Positions 36,774 through 46,162 of a stretch of DNA of 64,000 nt are shown here, one piece after another. Origin of the DNA: Alicyclobacillus sp. Lineage in GTDB: Bacteria; Bacillota; Bacilli; Alicyclobacillales; Alicyclobacillaceae. The stretch spans positions 103,683-167,682 of the forward strand of contig JAIMBT010000004.1 of assembly GCA_023511295.1 (NCBI GenBank), written 5' to 3'. Both the position numbers and the translations under genes were made by a program. The notes under the pieces were generated by a model that saw only the letters and a list, made by a program, of their open reading frames with translations, ran no database searches and was not told the DNA's origin. Numbering within the stretch: the first letter of the stretch is position 1; each line of letters begins with the position of its first letter.

Positions 36774-39182
36774 ATGCGTGAGGCCAAGGAGATCACACTC
36801 CCCATCGAAGGGATGACGTGCGCAGCCTGCGCCGCCCGCATCGAGAAGAACGTCGCGAAACTGCCCGGCGTCCAGCAGGTTCACGTCAACTTGGCGTCCG
36901 AGCGGGCACGGGTGGTCCTCGGGCCGGAGACCCCGTGGGACGAGGTGGTCGCAAAGATTGAACGGACTGGCTACACCGTGCCCACGCGCGAGGTGGACTT
37001 TTGCGTCACGGGAATGACATGCGCCGCCTGCGCGGCCCGGATTGAGAAGGTCGTCGGGCGACTGGACGCCGTGGCCGCTGTCAGCGTCAACCTGGCGTCA
37101 GAGAAGGCTCGGGTGCGATACGTACCCGGTGCCCTGGACGAGCGAGCCATCATCCAGGCCATCCAGAAGGCGGGGTATGGCGCAGTCCTCGCCAGCGACG
37201 CCGCAGAGGTGGACGAACAGAAACGCAAACGCGATGCGTACCGCCGAGATGTGGCCAGTTTCTGGTTCGCCGTGCTCCTGACGCTGCCGCTGGTCGCACA
37301 GATGTTCGTCATGCTGGCCGGCGGACCGCGGTGGTTGCCCAACTGGCTGTCGTGGCTCCTTGCCACGCCGGTTCAGTTCTATGTCGGTTGGCGGTTCTAC
37401 AAGGGAGCGTACCACGCCCTGCGCGGAGGTGCGGCCAACATGGACGTTTTGGTCGCCCTGGGGACCAGCGTCGCCTACGCGTACAGCGCCGTCCTGACGG
37501 TCCTTGGAAGCCGGGACGTGTACTTCGACAGTGCCGCCACCGTCGTCACGCTCATCTTCATGGGCAAGCTGCTGGAAACGCGGGCCAAGGCGAAGTCGGG
37601 CGCCGCCATCCAAACGCTTGTGAAGCTTCACGCGAAAACCGCACATCGCCTGCGTGGCGACGCCGAGGAGGACGTGCCCGCAGATGCCCTGCAGGTGGGT
37701 GATGTGGTGCGCGTTCGCCCAGGAGAGAAAATCCCGGCGGACGGCGTCATCACCGAAGGCGTGACGACCGTGGACGAGTCGTTCCTCACCGGCGAACCCA
37801 TCCCCGTCGCCAAACAGCCCGGTGACCCCGTTGTGGGTGCGTCCGTCAACCAGAGCCACGCCTTCGTCATGCGGGTGCAGAAGGTGGGGCGAGACACCGC
37901 CCTCGGCCAGGTTATCCGGCTGGTGGACCAAGCACAGGGATCGAAAGCACCCGTACAGCGATTGGCAGACACCCTCTCGGGCATCTTCGTTCCGGTTGTC
38001 CTGGTGGCGGCGCTCGTCACCCTGGTCGCGTGGGGTCTGTTCGTCAGCTGGTCCGGCGGTCTCTTGGCGGCTGTCGCTGTACTGGTGATTGCCTGTCCGT
38101 GCTCGCTCGGGCTCGCCACACCGACCGCCATCATGGTGGGAACAGGGTTGGGGGCGGCCTCCGGCATTCTCATAAAGGGCGGGGAACACCTCGAGCGCGC
38201 GCACAAGGTGACCACCGTCGTATTCGACAAGACGGGTACCATCACGTCCGGCAAACCACAGGTCACCGCGGTGTGGACGGCGGCGGGCATGGCGGAGGAG
38301 GACGTGCTGTCGGTCGCCGCCGCGCTGGAGGCGCAGAGTGAACACCCGCTCGGGGCAGCCGTCGTCGCGTACAGCCGATGCCGAAACATCGGCGTTGCAC
38401 CCTCCGTCTACAACGTGACCGCCGTGGCAGGCAAAGGCATCGAGGGTATCATCGATGGTCGGACGGCCCGCGTCGGGAGCCGCACGTGGTTCACCGAGTT
38501 GGGTGTTCAGTCCCTGCCCGAAGATGTGCTCGAAGGGTTTGAACGCGCGGGTCAAACGGCCGTCGTGGTGGCGCTGGACGATGTCTGCCTTGGCGTGCTG
38601 GCCATCTCCGACACCGTCAAACCGGACGCCGCCACCACCGTGCAGCAACTGCGCGCCATGGGCGTGGATGTCTGGCTGATGACCGGGGACAACGAACGGA
38701 CCGCGCGCGCCATCGCCGCGGAGGTCGGCATCGAGCACGTCATGGCCGGTGTGCTCCCGGCTGACAAGGCCGCGGCCGTCGAGGCGCTTTGCAAAGAGGG
38801 GCACGTGGTCGCGATGGTCGGCGACGGCATCAACGACGCACCGGCCCTCGCGGCCTCGGACATCGGGATGGCGATGGGCAGCGGCACGGACGTGGCCTTG
38901 GAGGCAGCGGACATCGCCCTGATGCGCAGCCAAACGCAGGGGGTCGTCGACGCGCTGCGGCTGTCCAAAGCCACGATGCGCAAAATTCGGCAGAACCTGT
39001 TCTGGGCGTTCTTCTACAACATCCTCGGCATTCCGCTGGCTGCCCTCGGCATCCTCAGCCCCATCATTGCGGGAGCAGCGATGGCCCTGAGTTCCGTGAG
39101 CGTGGTCTCCAACAGCCTGTTGTTGCGCCGACTCCAGCTCGGAAGGGAGGTGCATGCCGCGTCGAGCAGCGGAGCCAGATGA
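36774..39182 (+). CDS. copA: Copper-exporting P1B-type ATPase
   Basis: An 802-residue pump. Two N-terminal heavy-metal domains have [12 protein letters not shown] with Cys16/Cys19 and Cys83/Cys86. The membrane metal site is CPC in [13 protein letters not shown], the phosphorylation site is DKTGT, SEHPLG marks the nucleotide domain and [13 protein letters not shown] the hinge. It exports Cu+ from the cytoplasm. GAGAGGGAGGTCGTC precedes the ATG. The gene begins 22 bases after csoR. Confidence 0.96.
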   Translation: MREAKEITLPIEGMTCAACAARIEKNVAKLPGVQQVHVNLASERARVVLGPETPWDEVVAKIERTGYTVPTREVDFCVTGMTCAACAARIEKVVGRLDAVAAVSVNLASEKARVRYVPGALDERAIIQAIQKAGYGAVLASDAAEVDEQKRKRDAYRRDVASFWFAVLLTLPLVAQMFVMLAGGPRWLPNWLSWLLATPVQFYVGWRFYKGAYHALRGGAANMDVLVALGTSVAYAYSAVLTVLGSRDVYFDSAATVVTLIFMGKLLETRAKAKSGAAIQTLVKLHAKTAHRLRGDAEEDVPADALQVGDVVRVRPGEKIPADGVITEGVTTVDESFLTGEPIPVAKQPGDPVVGASVNQSHAFVMRVQKVGRDTALGQVIRLVDQAQGSKAPVQRLADTLSGIFVPVVLVAALVTLVAWGLFVSWSGGLLAAVAVLVIACPCSLGLATPTAIMVGTGLGAASGILIKGGEHLERAHKVTTVVFDKTGTITSGKPQVTAVWTAAGMAEEDVLSVAAALEAQSEHPLGAAVVAYSRCRNIGVAPSVYNVTAVAGKGIEGIIDGRTARVGSRTWFTELGVQSLPEDVLEGFERAGQTAVVVALDDVCLGVLAISDTVKPDAATTVQQLRAMGVDVWLMTGDNERTARAIAAEVGIEHVMAGVLPADKAAAVEALCKEGHVVAMVGDGINDAPALAASDIGMAMGSGTDVALEAADIALMRSQTQGVVDALRLSKATMRKIRQNLFWAFFYNILGIPLAALGILSPIIAGAAMALSSVSVVSNSLLLRRLQLGREVHAASSSGAR

Positions 39183-39279
39183 ACAGCCCTGAGCCACGAC
39201 CGGATGAATCCCGTTCGAAACGCGCCAGGGATACATTTCGCAGTCCAAATCGGTGACGCTTTGAGAGGAGGCGATGAGA

Positions 39280-39486
39280 ATGGCAACCGCAACCATCCCA
39301 GTGAAGGGCATGACCTGCAGCGGCTGTGTCAACGCCGTCACCAAGGCCCTGACCAACACAGACGGCGTCCAAGCGGCGAACGTAGATCTGCAGGCACAGT
39401 CGGCGACGGTGACCTACGACGAGTCGAGGACGAGCGTGGCCAAGTTGAAAGAGGCCATCGAGGACGCCGGTTACGACACCGAGTGA
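39280..39486 (+). CDS. copZ: Copper chaperone CopZ
   Basis: A 68-residue heavy-metal-associated domain with KGMTCSGCVNAV (Cys13, Cys16). It carries Cu+ to CopA and CsoR. The ATG at 39280 lies 8 bases after AGGAGG; an ATG at 39274 is too close to that site. Last gene of the copper operon, followed by a strong terminator. Confidence 0.93.
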   Translation: MATATIPVKGMTCSGCVNAVTKALTNTDGVQAANVDLQAQSATVTYDESRTSVAKLKEAIEDAGYDTE

Positions 39487-39519
39487 GCGCCCCGTAGGCG
39501 GACGCCGAAAGTAGGCCGT

Positions 39520-39560
39520 GCGGGGATGGGGCGTGGCTTCCCATCCCCGCATGTTGTTTT
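39520..39560 (+). terminator. Terminator of the copper operon
   Basis: GCGGGGATGGG (39520-39530) and CCCATCCCCGC (39540-39550) form a perfect 11-bp stem with a 9-base loop, followed by ATGTTGTTTTC. Confidence 0.85.
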
Positions 39561-39585
39561 CAGCACACGAAGGGGGCTCCGAAGC

Positions 39586-40776
39586 TCACTCGCCCTCGCT
39601 CGCGAGCGCGCGGATTTCGTCGAGGGACAAGCCGAGGTCCCGCTGCAGGATGGAAATGGTATCCGCCCCGACCACGGCCGGCCCCGTCGCCGCAATCTTC
39701 GGCGTCGCGTACTCGAAGCGCGGGAACACGTTCGTCATCCGGATGCGCCCCAGGTCTGCGTCGGGGACCTCCACGATGGACCCCCGCGCCACAACCTGCG
39801 GGTTCCCAAACATGCTGTCGACCGTTTCGAGCGGCCCGACCGCACAGCCGAGTCGCGAAAGTTCTTCGACGGCTGCGTCGCGGCGGCGCTCGCTGCACCA
39901 CGCGGCGATGCGTGCGTCCAGTTCATCCGCGTGCGCAACTCTATCGAGATTGGTCCGAAAACGCGGGTCCTGCACAAGCGCCTCCCCGCCGATGGCTCGA
40001 AGGACTCGCTCCGCGATGGGCTGTGTACTCGCCGACAGGGCAATCCACTTCCCGTCCGCGCACTGGTACGCTCCTCTCGGTGCGGTATCTTCCAACTGGT
40101 TGCCGTTGCGCTTGTGCAGGGTGCCGTTTTGGTCGTACTCCATCACCTGTAGCTCGATGACCTTCATCAAGGCCTCGTAAATGGCGAGGTCAATCACTTC
40201 CCCTGCGCCGGTCCTGTCCCGCCGGTACAACGCGGCCAATACCGCCGCGGCGCCCAAGTAACCCGCCATCACGTCAGCGAGCGGAAAGGCCGGCAGCAAG
40301 GGCGGCTTGTCCGCGAAGCCGGTCACGGACGCCACACCGGTCATCGCCTCCGCGAGCGTGCCAAACCCAGGCCGATCTCGGTACGGCCCATTCTGCCCGT
40401 ACGCCGTCACGCGCAGCAGCACCAAACGCGGGTTTTCCGCGAGCAGCACTTCCGGTCCGAGGTTCCACTTCTCGAGCGTGCCCGGACGGAAATTTTCAAT
40501 CACGACGTCGAACGACCGCACCCACGCTCGCACCGTCTGCTGTACATCCGGTCGGTGCAGGTCGAGGGCCACGCTCTGCTTGTTCCGGCTCAACGATTTC
40601 CAATACAGCCCTTGCCCCTGCTTTTGCGCACCGAACTTGCGGACGAAATCCCCGCTTCCGGGCCGTTCCAGTTTGATGACCTCTGCACCATAATCCGCGA
40701 GCAGTGAAGCGGTCGTTGGCGCTGCAATCATAGTCGACAGGTCGAGCACCCGAAGTCCGTCCAACAGCCCCGTCAT
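39586..40776 (-). CDS. CaiB/BaiF family CoA-transferase
   Basis: A 396-residue family III CoA-transferase. Visible features are LRVLDLSTMIAAPTTASLLADYGAEVIK, VIENFRPGT, and the catalytic-Asp region LADVMAGYLGAAAVLAALYRR. It moves CoA between carboxylic acids. The ATG at 40776 overlaps the stop of the lyase gene (ATGA) and has GAGGAGGGCGAGAG upstream, so the two enzymes are translationally coupled and probably act in one pathway. Confidence 0.92.
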   Translation of the reverse strand: MTGLLDGLRVLDLSTMIAAPTTASLLADYGAEVIKLERPGSGDFVRKFGAQKQGQGLYWKSLSRNKQSVALDLHRPDVQQTVRAWVRSFDVVIENFRPGTLEKWNLGPEVLLAENPRLVLLRVTAYGQNGPYRDRPGFGTLAEAMTGVASVTGFADKPPLLPAFPLADVMAGYLGAAAVLAALYRRDRTGAGEVIDLAIYEALMKVIELQVMEYDQNGTLHKRNGNQLEDTAPRGAYQCADGKWIALSASTQPIAERVLRAIGGEALVQDPRFRTNLDRVAHADELDARIAAWCSERRRDAAVEELSRLGCAVGPLETVDSMFGNPQVVARGSIVEVPDADLGRIRMTNVFPRFEYATPKIAATGPAVVGADTISILQRDLGLSLDEIRALASEGE

Positions 40777-41630
40777 CGTCTCTCGCCCTCCTCGTACGCC
40801 TGAACCACCTGCCGCGCCCGCCGAATGACCGGTTCGTCCACCAGCAGCCCTTCGATTTGGGCGGCTCCCTGGTCTGCCATCCGCTCCAGGACCGCCTTGG
40901 CGCGGCGGTATTCTTCTTCGCTCACCCGGTATACACCGTTCACCACCGAGATCTGCGACGGGTGGATGACGTGCTTCCCTTGAAATCCGAGCCGCTTGCC
41001 AATCCGCGCGTCCGCGCGCAGCCCCGCTTCGTCGCTGATCTTCATATACACGGAATCCCAGGGCGCCTCCAAACCCAGTTTTCGCGACACGAGGGCCAGT
41101 TGTTCGCGGACACCGCGCAGGAGTTGCGGCTCTTCCATGCACAGGTCCTCCCACGAGGTGCCGAGATCCAGCGCCAAATCGGCCATGCCGATGGCGGCAC
41201 TGTCGACGCGCGGGCTGACGCGCAGCACCGCCTCCATATCGGCCACCGCACGCGCTGTTTCGAGAATCAGCAAGAGACGGATGGTGTACAGCGCCCATCC
41301 GCGACTGCGTTCCAATTTTGCCAGGTATTCGTCGAGCGCAGGCAGGTTTTGATCCGCTTTCGGCACCACGATCCCGTCGACACCGAGCGCGGCAATGGCT
41401 TCTGCGTCGTCCTGCCAATACGGTGTGTCCAGTCCGTTCATCCGGACGAACAGCCGTTTCTCGGCACTGCGGTGTTTCGGCACGATATCCTGCAGCGAGG
41501 CGCGTGCCGCCACCTTCTTGGATGCGTGCACGGCATCCTCAAGATCCACAATCACACCGCTGCACGGCAACTCGTTCGCCTTTGCAAACTTCCGCTCGTC
41601 CCCCGCGGGCACAAACAGCAACGTCGACAT
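40773..41630 (-). CDS. HpcH/HpaI aldolase, CitE-like acyl-CoA lyase
   Basis: A 285-residue TIM-barrel enzyme of the CitE family. LLFVPAGDERKFAKA is the CoA-contact start, VDLEDAVHASKK has the conserved acidic residues, LLLILETARAVADM carries the Mg-binding Glu, and GKHVIHPSQI is near the C-terminus. Related enzymes cleave citramalyl-, malyl- or citryl-CoA. With the CoA-transferase this suggests activation and cleavage of a branched dicarboxylate, such as itaconate or citramalate, but the hydratase is not here. ATG 41630 lies 9 bases after AGGGG. Confidence 0.88.
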   Translation of the reverse strand: MSTLLFVPAGDERKFAKANELPCSGVIVDLEDAVHASKKVAARASLQDIVPKHRSAEKRLFVRMNGLDTPYWQDDAEAIAALGVDGIVVPKADQNLPALDEYLAKLERSRGWALYTIRLLLILETARAVADMEAVLRVSPRVDSAAIGMADLALDLGTSWEDLCMEEPQLLRGVREQLALVSRKLGLEAPWDSVYMKISDEAGLRADARIGKRLGFQGKHVIHPSQISVVNGVYRVSEEEYRRAKAVLERMADQGAAQIEGLLVDEPVIRRARQVVQAYEEGERR

Positions 41631-41919
41631 GCTGGACATCCCCTAAGATGATATATAATTTATACAATCGCGTACATCATACCACGGCAGAGGAGTTATT
41701 ATAACCCGAAAATATCAGAGAAACCCAAGATGCCTTCGTTCGCCTGTATTCTTTTTATATATCAAATGTCTGTGGAGGAGCTTTCGCCACCCGTCCACGT
41801 GTGGGCGGAGGCGCATGCGAAAGGAACAGCGGGCGAGCCGTCCGAGCGGACCTCGCAGGTGAATCTCGTTGCCCCGGCTATTCGTACCGGCCATGCGACA
41901 TTCTCTCGCAATGAGCCGC
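41631..41919. other. Intergenic region upstream of the lyase gene
   Basis: About 290 bases. The part near the lyase gene is AT-rich and contains GTATGATGTAC (minus strand, 41682-41672), similar to GTATACTTGTAC upstream of the GntR-type gene. No gene is seen; a short plus-strand frame at 41730-41987 has no ribosome binding site and overlaps the regulator gene. Confidence 0.4.
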
Positions 41920-42633
41920 TCAATGTTCGCCCGTGGATGAAACGGATGGCGGCATCAAGCCGAGCACATGTTGTTCGTAACTGCTGATGTGCACGACCAT
42001 CCACGCCCCGGCGGCGGCTGCGTCTCCGTCCTGAAGCGCGCGGAGAATGCTGCGGTGTTCCAGAATGGAGCGCTCGCGCCGTTCGCTGGACAGCCCGAAT
42101 GTCCCGCGCGGAAACGACCGCCACTCTACCTCAATCAGCTCCCGTAAATGGGCATTGCCAGCGGCGTCGTACAGGCCCATGTGGAACTCGTAGTTGGCAT
42201 CGTGGAACCGTCGCTCGTCATCGGCTGCATGCGCCTGTTCCATCCGTTCCGTGTCCTCCGCGAGCCGGTCGAACTGCTGAACCGTCAGTTTCCCGCAGGC
42301 GAGTTCCACCGCGTGTCGCTCCAGCAGCTTGCGCACCGCGTAGGACTCGACGACGGAGGTTCTGGAGACGTTCGACACCACCACCCCGGCATACGGGCGA
42401 CGCAGGAGCAACCCCTCACTGACGAGTTGCATCAGGGCCTCGCGCACGGGTGTCACCCCAAGCCCCAGGTCCTGAACCAAGTGGTTCTGGCGCAATCGAC
42501 TGCCTGCCGGATAGACGCCCATTAAGATCCGTTTGCGGATTTCAGAAACGGCCACATCTGTCTTGGTCTGCCCTCCACTCGGGGAGGGCTTCGGTGGCCC
42601 GTTCGACGCACTGCGCTCCCGTGACATGGACAT
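41920..42633 (-). CDS. GntR family transcriptional regulator (FCD/VanR type)
   Basis: A 238-residue regulator. The winged HTH is seen in VAVSEIRKRILMGVYPAGSR and LGVTPVREALMQLVSEGLL. The C-terminal FCD domain has RKLLERHAVELA and the metal-binding pattern HDANYEFHMGLYDAAGN with EHRSILRAL. Such regulators bind an organic acid or acyl-CoA. Located just upstream of, and on the same strand as, the CoA-transferase/lyase pair, which it likely controls. The ATG start at 42633 is one of two (also 42627). Confidence 0.88.
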   Translation of the reverse strand: MSMSRERSASNGPPKPSPSGGQTKTDVAVSEIRKRILMGVYPAGSRLRQNHLVQDLGLGVTPVREALMQLVSEGLLLRRPYAGVVVSNVSRTSVVESYAVRKLLERHAVELACGKLTVQQFDRLAEDTERMEQAHAADDERRFHDANYEFHMGLYDAAGNAHLRELIEVEWRSFPRGTFGLSSERRERSILEHRSILRALQDGDAAAAGAWMVVHISSYEQHVLGLMPPSVSSTGEH

Positions 42634-43006
42634 GGAACTCGATGAACACCTCTTCCAGCCGGCTCCGCTCTTCGCGGCAGGCCAACGTACCGTAAATGTG
42701 TCGTACAAGTATACCGCAGTTTGTGCCCCTTGTGCGCTCAGATATGATGGGGCCGTGAGGTGGACGCGCACGTCGCGCATCGAAAAGTACGTGGGGCAGA
42801 TCCTCGAAAGGAAAGGGCTTCATGATGAGCGTGGACGAGCGCAGCGTGAAAGCGGCCGCGAGCGAGCAGCGCAAAACCCGAAGACCTGGAGACCTTTGCG
42901 CCTGCCTCCCAAGAACGCAAAGACACGCTGGACACGCGCCTTGCGTCTCTGCGTGTTCCAGCGTGCTTTCTCACAGGTCCATCAGCGCCCCGACGCCGTT
43001 CATCCG
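42634..43006. other. Intergenic region between GntR gene and PTS operon
   Basis: No gene recognised. It holds a TATACT-type -10 for the GntR gene with GTATACTTGTAC (minus strand, 42714-42703) and the hairpin listed at 42924-42965. Confidence 0.4.
42924..42965 (-). terminator. Candidate terminator of the PTS operon
   Basis: CACGCTGGACACGC (42924-42937) pairs with GCGTGTTCCAGCGTG (42951-42965), a 14-bp stem with a single bulge. On the minus strand it is followed by TCTTTGCGTTCTT, moderately T-rich, 40 bases after the EIIA stop. Confidence 0.6.
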
Positions 43007-43522
43007 TCAGTCCCCTTGCTTCATCCGGACCTTCATCACCCAGTCTCCCGCCGCGACCTCGCCAGCTGCCTTCTCCAGATGGTCGACCTTGTCCATGTTC
43101 GTGATGATGACCGGCGTCTGCAGCGACCGGGCCGTCTGCTGGAGCCGCGGCAAGTCGAGTTGAATCAACGGTGTCCCTCGCTCCACCTGTTGCCCCTGCT
43201 GCGCCAGCAACGTGAAACCCTCACCCTTCAATTCCACAGTATCCAGACCGACGTGGACCAAGACCTCCAGGCCTTCCGGCGTGGTGATGCCCGCCGCGTG
43301 TCCGGTTGGGAACAGGTGGGTCAGTGTCCCGGAAACGGGGGCCACAACACAGTCGGATGCCGGCACCACCGCAATCCCATCGCCAACCATGCACTGGGCG
43401 AAGACGGGATCTTCCACCTCTCCAATGGGAACGATGCGGCCGCTGAGCGGAGCGCAGATGGTCAACTCCGCCTTTGCTGCCACCGACGCGTCGGCACCGC
43501 GTTTGAACAAGTTCTTCAGCAT
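43007..43522 (-). CDS. PTS glucose-type EIIA component
   Basis: A 171-residue protein. LVHVGLDTVELKGEGF contains the phosphorylated His of EIIA-Glc, and GDGIAVVP plus CVVAPVSGTL carry the other conserved strand motifs. It takes phosphate from HPr and passes it to the EIIB domain of the EIICB encoded two genes upstream. Last gene of the operon. Confidence 0.93.
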   Translation of the reverse strand: MLKNLFKRGADASVAAKAELTICAPLSGRIVPIGEVEDPVFAQCMVGDGIAVVPASDCVVAPVSGTLTHLFPTGHAAGITTPEGLEVLVHVGLDTVELKGEGFTLLAQQGQQVERGTPLIQLDLPRLQQTARSLQTPVIITNMDKVDHLEKAAGEVAAGDWVMKVRMKQGD

Positions 43523-43594
43523 CTCCTATCCACCCTCTTCTGTGCTTGTCGCGCTTCCGAACCTGTGTCACCAGGCACAATGTGCTCGCCGCGT

Positions 43595-43855
43595 TCACTC
43601 CGCAAACTGCTCACACATCGCAGCCAGCCGTTCCACAGCCTCCGCCTCATCCACGCCTTCCGCACGGATGGTCACTTCGTCCCCCTTGCTGACGGCCAGT
43701 GACATCACACCGAGGATGCTCTTCAAATCCACAGACTTCCCATTCTTCGTCAGAGTGAGTTGAGACTGAAACTGCCCGGCCTCTCGTACCAGCAGGGATG
43801 CGGGCCGTGCGTGCAATCCGCTTTCTGCCTGTACCTGAATGGTCTTCTCCACCAT
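43595..43855 (-). CDS. ptsH: Phosphocarrier protein HPr
   Basis: An 86-residue HPr. GLHARPA contains His15, the PEP-dependent site, and SVDLKSILGVMSL contains the Ser46 region phosphorylated by HPr kinase in Bacillota. AAAGGAGTGGAGCAGT precedes ATG 43855. It is unusual, though not unheard of, for ptsH to lie within a sugar-specific EII operon rather than with ptsI. Confidence 0.95.
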   Translation of the reverse strand: MVEKTIQVQAESGLHARPASLLVREAGQFQSQLTLTKNGKSVDLKSILGVMSLAVSKGDEVTIRAEGVDEAEAVERLAAMCEQFAE

Positions 43856-43954
43856 ACTGCTCCACTCCTTTGTTGCCGCCTTCTCTGTCCATGCCAATCC
43901 GCTAGCGGCTTCGGACCGGATTCCTCCAACCGGCCCCTCGCGGGGCCGGCATCG

Positions 43955-45412
43955 TCACTGTAGAAAGGGTTTCATTTCATCGACCAGCATATCCGCAATC
44001 GTCCCGACGACCACCTGCGCGCTGTGCTGGTTCAACTTCATCATCCCACTCGCGCCGAGCTGCTTCAACTGTGCCTCGTTCACCTTCTCCATATCGGCCA
44101 AGTTCAGCCGCAGGCGCGTGGTGCACGCCTCCACTTCGAGGATGTTCTCGGCGCCGCCCAGCGCCTGCACGAATCCGAACGCCTTTTGCGCCATCGGACT
44201 GCCGGGCGCCATCGCACCGCTGCCGCTGCCAGGAGCCGTGCTCACGACACTGGCTGCAGCCGCCTCGTCGTGCCCCGATTGATACTCGTCGAGAATGAAT
44301 CCGCCCATGCCAGCGGTTTCGGCGCCCTCGTCCTCACGGCCAGGCGTCTTGATGTTGAAGATCTTGATGCTGAAGTAGAACACCACAAAGTAGATGACCC
44401 CGAACGCGAGCCCAATCGGAATCAGCCACCAGCCGTGCGTGGCGTGGTTGCGGTTGAGGATGTAGTCAATGAGGCCCGCAGAGAACGTGAACCCATCGCG
44501 AATCCCGAGCGTGTACACGACGAACATGGAGATGCCGGTCAGGATGGCGTGGACGACGAACAGCACGGGTGCCAGGAACATGAACGAGAACTCAATCGGC
44601 TCCGTGACGCCCGTCAGAAACGCGGTGAAGGCGGCGCTCCCCAGGACACCCGCCACGGCCTTCCGCCGTTCCGGCTTCGCCGCCAAGATCATCGCCAACG
44701 CGGCGCCTGGCAGACCGAACATCATAATCGGGAAGAAGCCCGCCATGTAGCCGCCCGCTGTCGGGTCTCCCGCGAAGAAGCGGTTCAGGTCACCCGTCAC
44801 GCCGTGGTAGTTGCCGTAGACGAACCAGATGTAGGTGTTGATGACGTGGTGCAGGCCAAACGGAATCAACAATCGGTTGAACAGACCGTAGAAGCCCGCT
44901 CCAATCGCGCCGGTCTCGCCGAGCCAGTGGCCGAGCGCGTTGAACGCATCTTGCACAAACGGCCACACATAGCCAAACACAATCGCCAACACCACAGACA
45001 CGAGCGCAATCAGGACCACCGCCAGACCGCGGCCGCCGCCCATCACGTCGAGCCACTTTGCCTTCACCCGACTGAAGGCGTTGAACATCCAGCCGGTCAA
45101 CAGACCCGCGACAATGGCGCCCAAATAACTCAGGTCGTTGTGGCTGTTGATGGCCTGGGAACCGTAGGACAAAATCTCAAATGAAATGAAGCCGGCCAAT
45201 CCCGCCAAGCCGTGGTTCTCCTTCGCCAAACCAACCGCGATGCCGATGGCGAAGAGGATGGGCAGGAAGTTGAACACCGCGTTGCCCGCAGCCGCCATGA
45301 ACGCGATGTTCAGCGTGTCGGGCTGGCCCAAGCGGAGCAACAGTCCAGCCACTGGCAACACGGCAATCGGCAACATCAGGGCTTTCCCAATCCGCTGCAA
45401 CTGACCCAGCAT
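43955..45412 (-). CDS. PTS EIICB, N-acetylglucosamine/glucose type
   Basis: A 485-residue transporter. The EIIC membrane domain has GLHHVINTYIWFVYGNYHGVT and GVTEPIEFSFMFLAP, the latter being the conserved GxxE sugar-binding loop; the HHVxN version is closer to NagE (N-acetylglucosamine) than to PtsG. After an Ala/Ser/Gly linker the EIIB domain has the phospho-Cys in ILEVEACTTRLRLNL. There is no fused EIIA; a separate one is encoded downstream. Start at ATG 45412; an ATG at 45424 abuts the AAGGAG site. Confidence 0.92.
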   Translation of the reverse strand: MLGQLQRIGKALMLPIAVLPVAGLLLRLGQPDTLNIAFMAAAGNAVFNFLPILFAIGIAVGLAKENHGLAGLAGFISFEILSYGSQAINSHNDLSYLGAIVAGLLTGWMFNAFSRVKAKWLDVMGGGRGLAVVLIALVSVVLAIVFGYVWPFVQDAFNALGHWLGETGAIGAGFYGLFNRLLIPFGLHHVINTYIWFVYGNYHGVTGDLNRFFAGDPTAGGYMAGFFPIMMFGLPGAALAMILAAKPERRKAVAGVLGSAAFTAFLTGVTEPIEFSFMFLAPVLFVVHAILTGISMFVVYTLGIRDGFTFSAGLIDYILNRNHATHGWWLIPIGLAFGVIYFVVFYFSIKIFNIKTPGREDEGAETAGMGGFILDEYQSGHDEAAAASVVSTAPGSGSGAMAPGSPMAQKAFGFVQALGGAENILEVEACTTRLRLNLADMEKVNEAQLKQLGASGMMKLNQHSAQVVVGTIADMLVDEMKPFLQ

Positions 45413-45464
45413 GGAACGTCTCATCTCCTTCTCTCGTCTTGCAGTGTCCGCCTTGCGCGCCGCC

Positions 45465-45962
45465 TCAGTGCCAGGTGTGGCCGAGCAACAGCGCGATGAA
45501 CAAGGACGCAAATGCCGTCACGAGCGGCACGAAGCGGCGGCCGCCAAAGAAGCCGAGCCACGCGGGCAACTGCGTCTTGTAGAAGCGGTTGTACAGCGTA
45601 CCGGCGAGCACGCCCGCAATCAATCCGGCGACGAGGACGAACGCGCTCTTGTCGCCTGCGTCAATTCCCTTCGAGATGGCCGTCGCCCCTTGGATGATCA
45701 CCTCGTAACCGAGAAACGCAGCGAGGCCGGCCGCCCCCTGGTTTTCCTTCGCCATGGCGACTGCAATCCCGATGGCGAGAACGGCGGCGTAGTTAGACAG
45801 GACCGCGTAGCCCACCGACACCAGGAACGGGACGTTCAACGCGCCCGGCAAGCCAATCCAGTACAGGATGGCCGCCACCAGGATGACCACGCCCATCAAG
45901 ATGGCCATACGAACCAGGCTGACGTTCTTCGGTTGCGCCTGTACCCCTTCCTTTGTTTGCAC
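45465..45962 (-). CDS. Stand-alone N-terminal half of a PTS EIIC domain
   Basis: A 166-residue membrane protein resembling only the first half of the neighbouring EIIC: AIGIAVAMAKENQGAAGLAAFLGYEV against AIGIAVGLAKENHGLAGLAGFISFEI, then LIAGVLAGTLYNRF and a terminal GRRFVPLVTAFASLF. It lacks the GxTEP loop and EIIB, so it cannot transport by itself. The frame is intact with a good ribosome binding site (GAGGGGGAG, 5 bases before GTG 45962), which argues against simple decay. It may be a remnant of duplication or an accessory helix bundle. Confidence 0.75.
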   Translation of the reverse strand: MQTKEGVQAQPKNVSLVRMAILMGVVILVAAILYWIGLPGALNVPFLVSVGYAVLSNYAAVLAIGIAVAMAKENQGAAGLAAFLGYEVIIQGATAISKGIDAGDKSAFVLVAGLIAGVLAGTLYNRFYKTQLPAWLGFFGGRRFVPLVTAFASLFIALLLGHTWH

Positions 45963-45993
45963 CGGAACTCCCCCTCTTTCCCACGAAATCGAA

Positions 45994-46007
45994 TGAAAAC
46001 GGTTGCG
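45994..46007. promoter_or_regulatory. Weak cre-like (CcpA) site
   Basis: TGAAAACGGTTGCG agrees with the CcpA consensus TGWAANCGNTNWCA at 12 of 14 positions. It lies between the terminator and the half-EIIC start of a sugar PTS operon, a plausible but not typical roadblock position. Confidence 0.3.
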
Positions 46008-46016
46008 GTAAGCGCT

Positions 46017-46055
46017 AAAAAAGGCAGGCACGAGCCGTCTCAGCTCATGCCTGCC
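46017..46055 (-). terminator. Conditional terminator ahead of the PTS operon
   Basis: On the minus strand GGCAGGCATGAGC (46055-46043), a 7-base loop and GCTCGTGCCTGCC (46035-46023) form a stem with one wobble, followed directly by six T residues (46022-46017). It overlaps a GlcT-type antiterminator site. Confidence 0.92.
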
Positions 46056-46075
46056 GGACTGTCAGCAGTAACACG
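46043..46075 (-). promoter_or_regulatory. RAT site for the GlcT-type antiterminator
   Basis: On the minus strand GTGTTACTGCTGACAG continues into TCCGGCAGGCATGAGC, very like the B. subtilis ptsG RAT element (TGTTACTG ... CAGGCATGAG). Its 3' part is the 5' arm of the terminator stem, so binding of the antiterminator and termination exclude each other. Confidence 0.88.
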
Positions 46076-46162
46076 CTTACCACATCCCGATGATAATACG
46101 GTTTCACCTCGTCTGCAAGCGCCGGTTTCTGGAGTACGGACGAGTCACATCCGCCGGGGGCG

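Noticed and set aside
37098..39359. Minus-strand open frame of 753 codons opposite copA
   Set aside because: Complement of the copA reading frame; sequence is His/Asp/Gly-rich with no domain, and no ribosome binding site.
41730..41987. Small plus-strand protein of 85 codons
   Set aside because: No ribosome binding site; its 3' part is antisense to the GntR gene.
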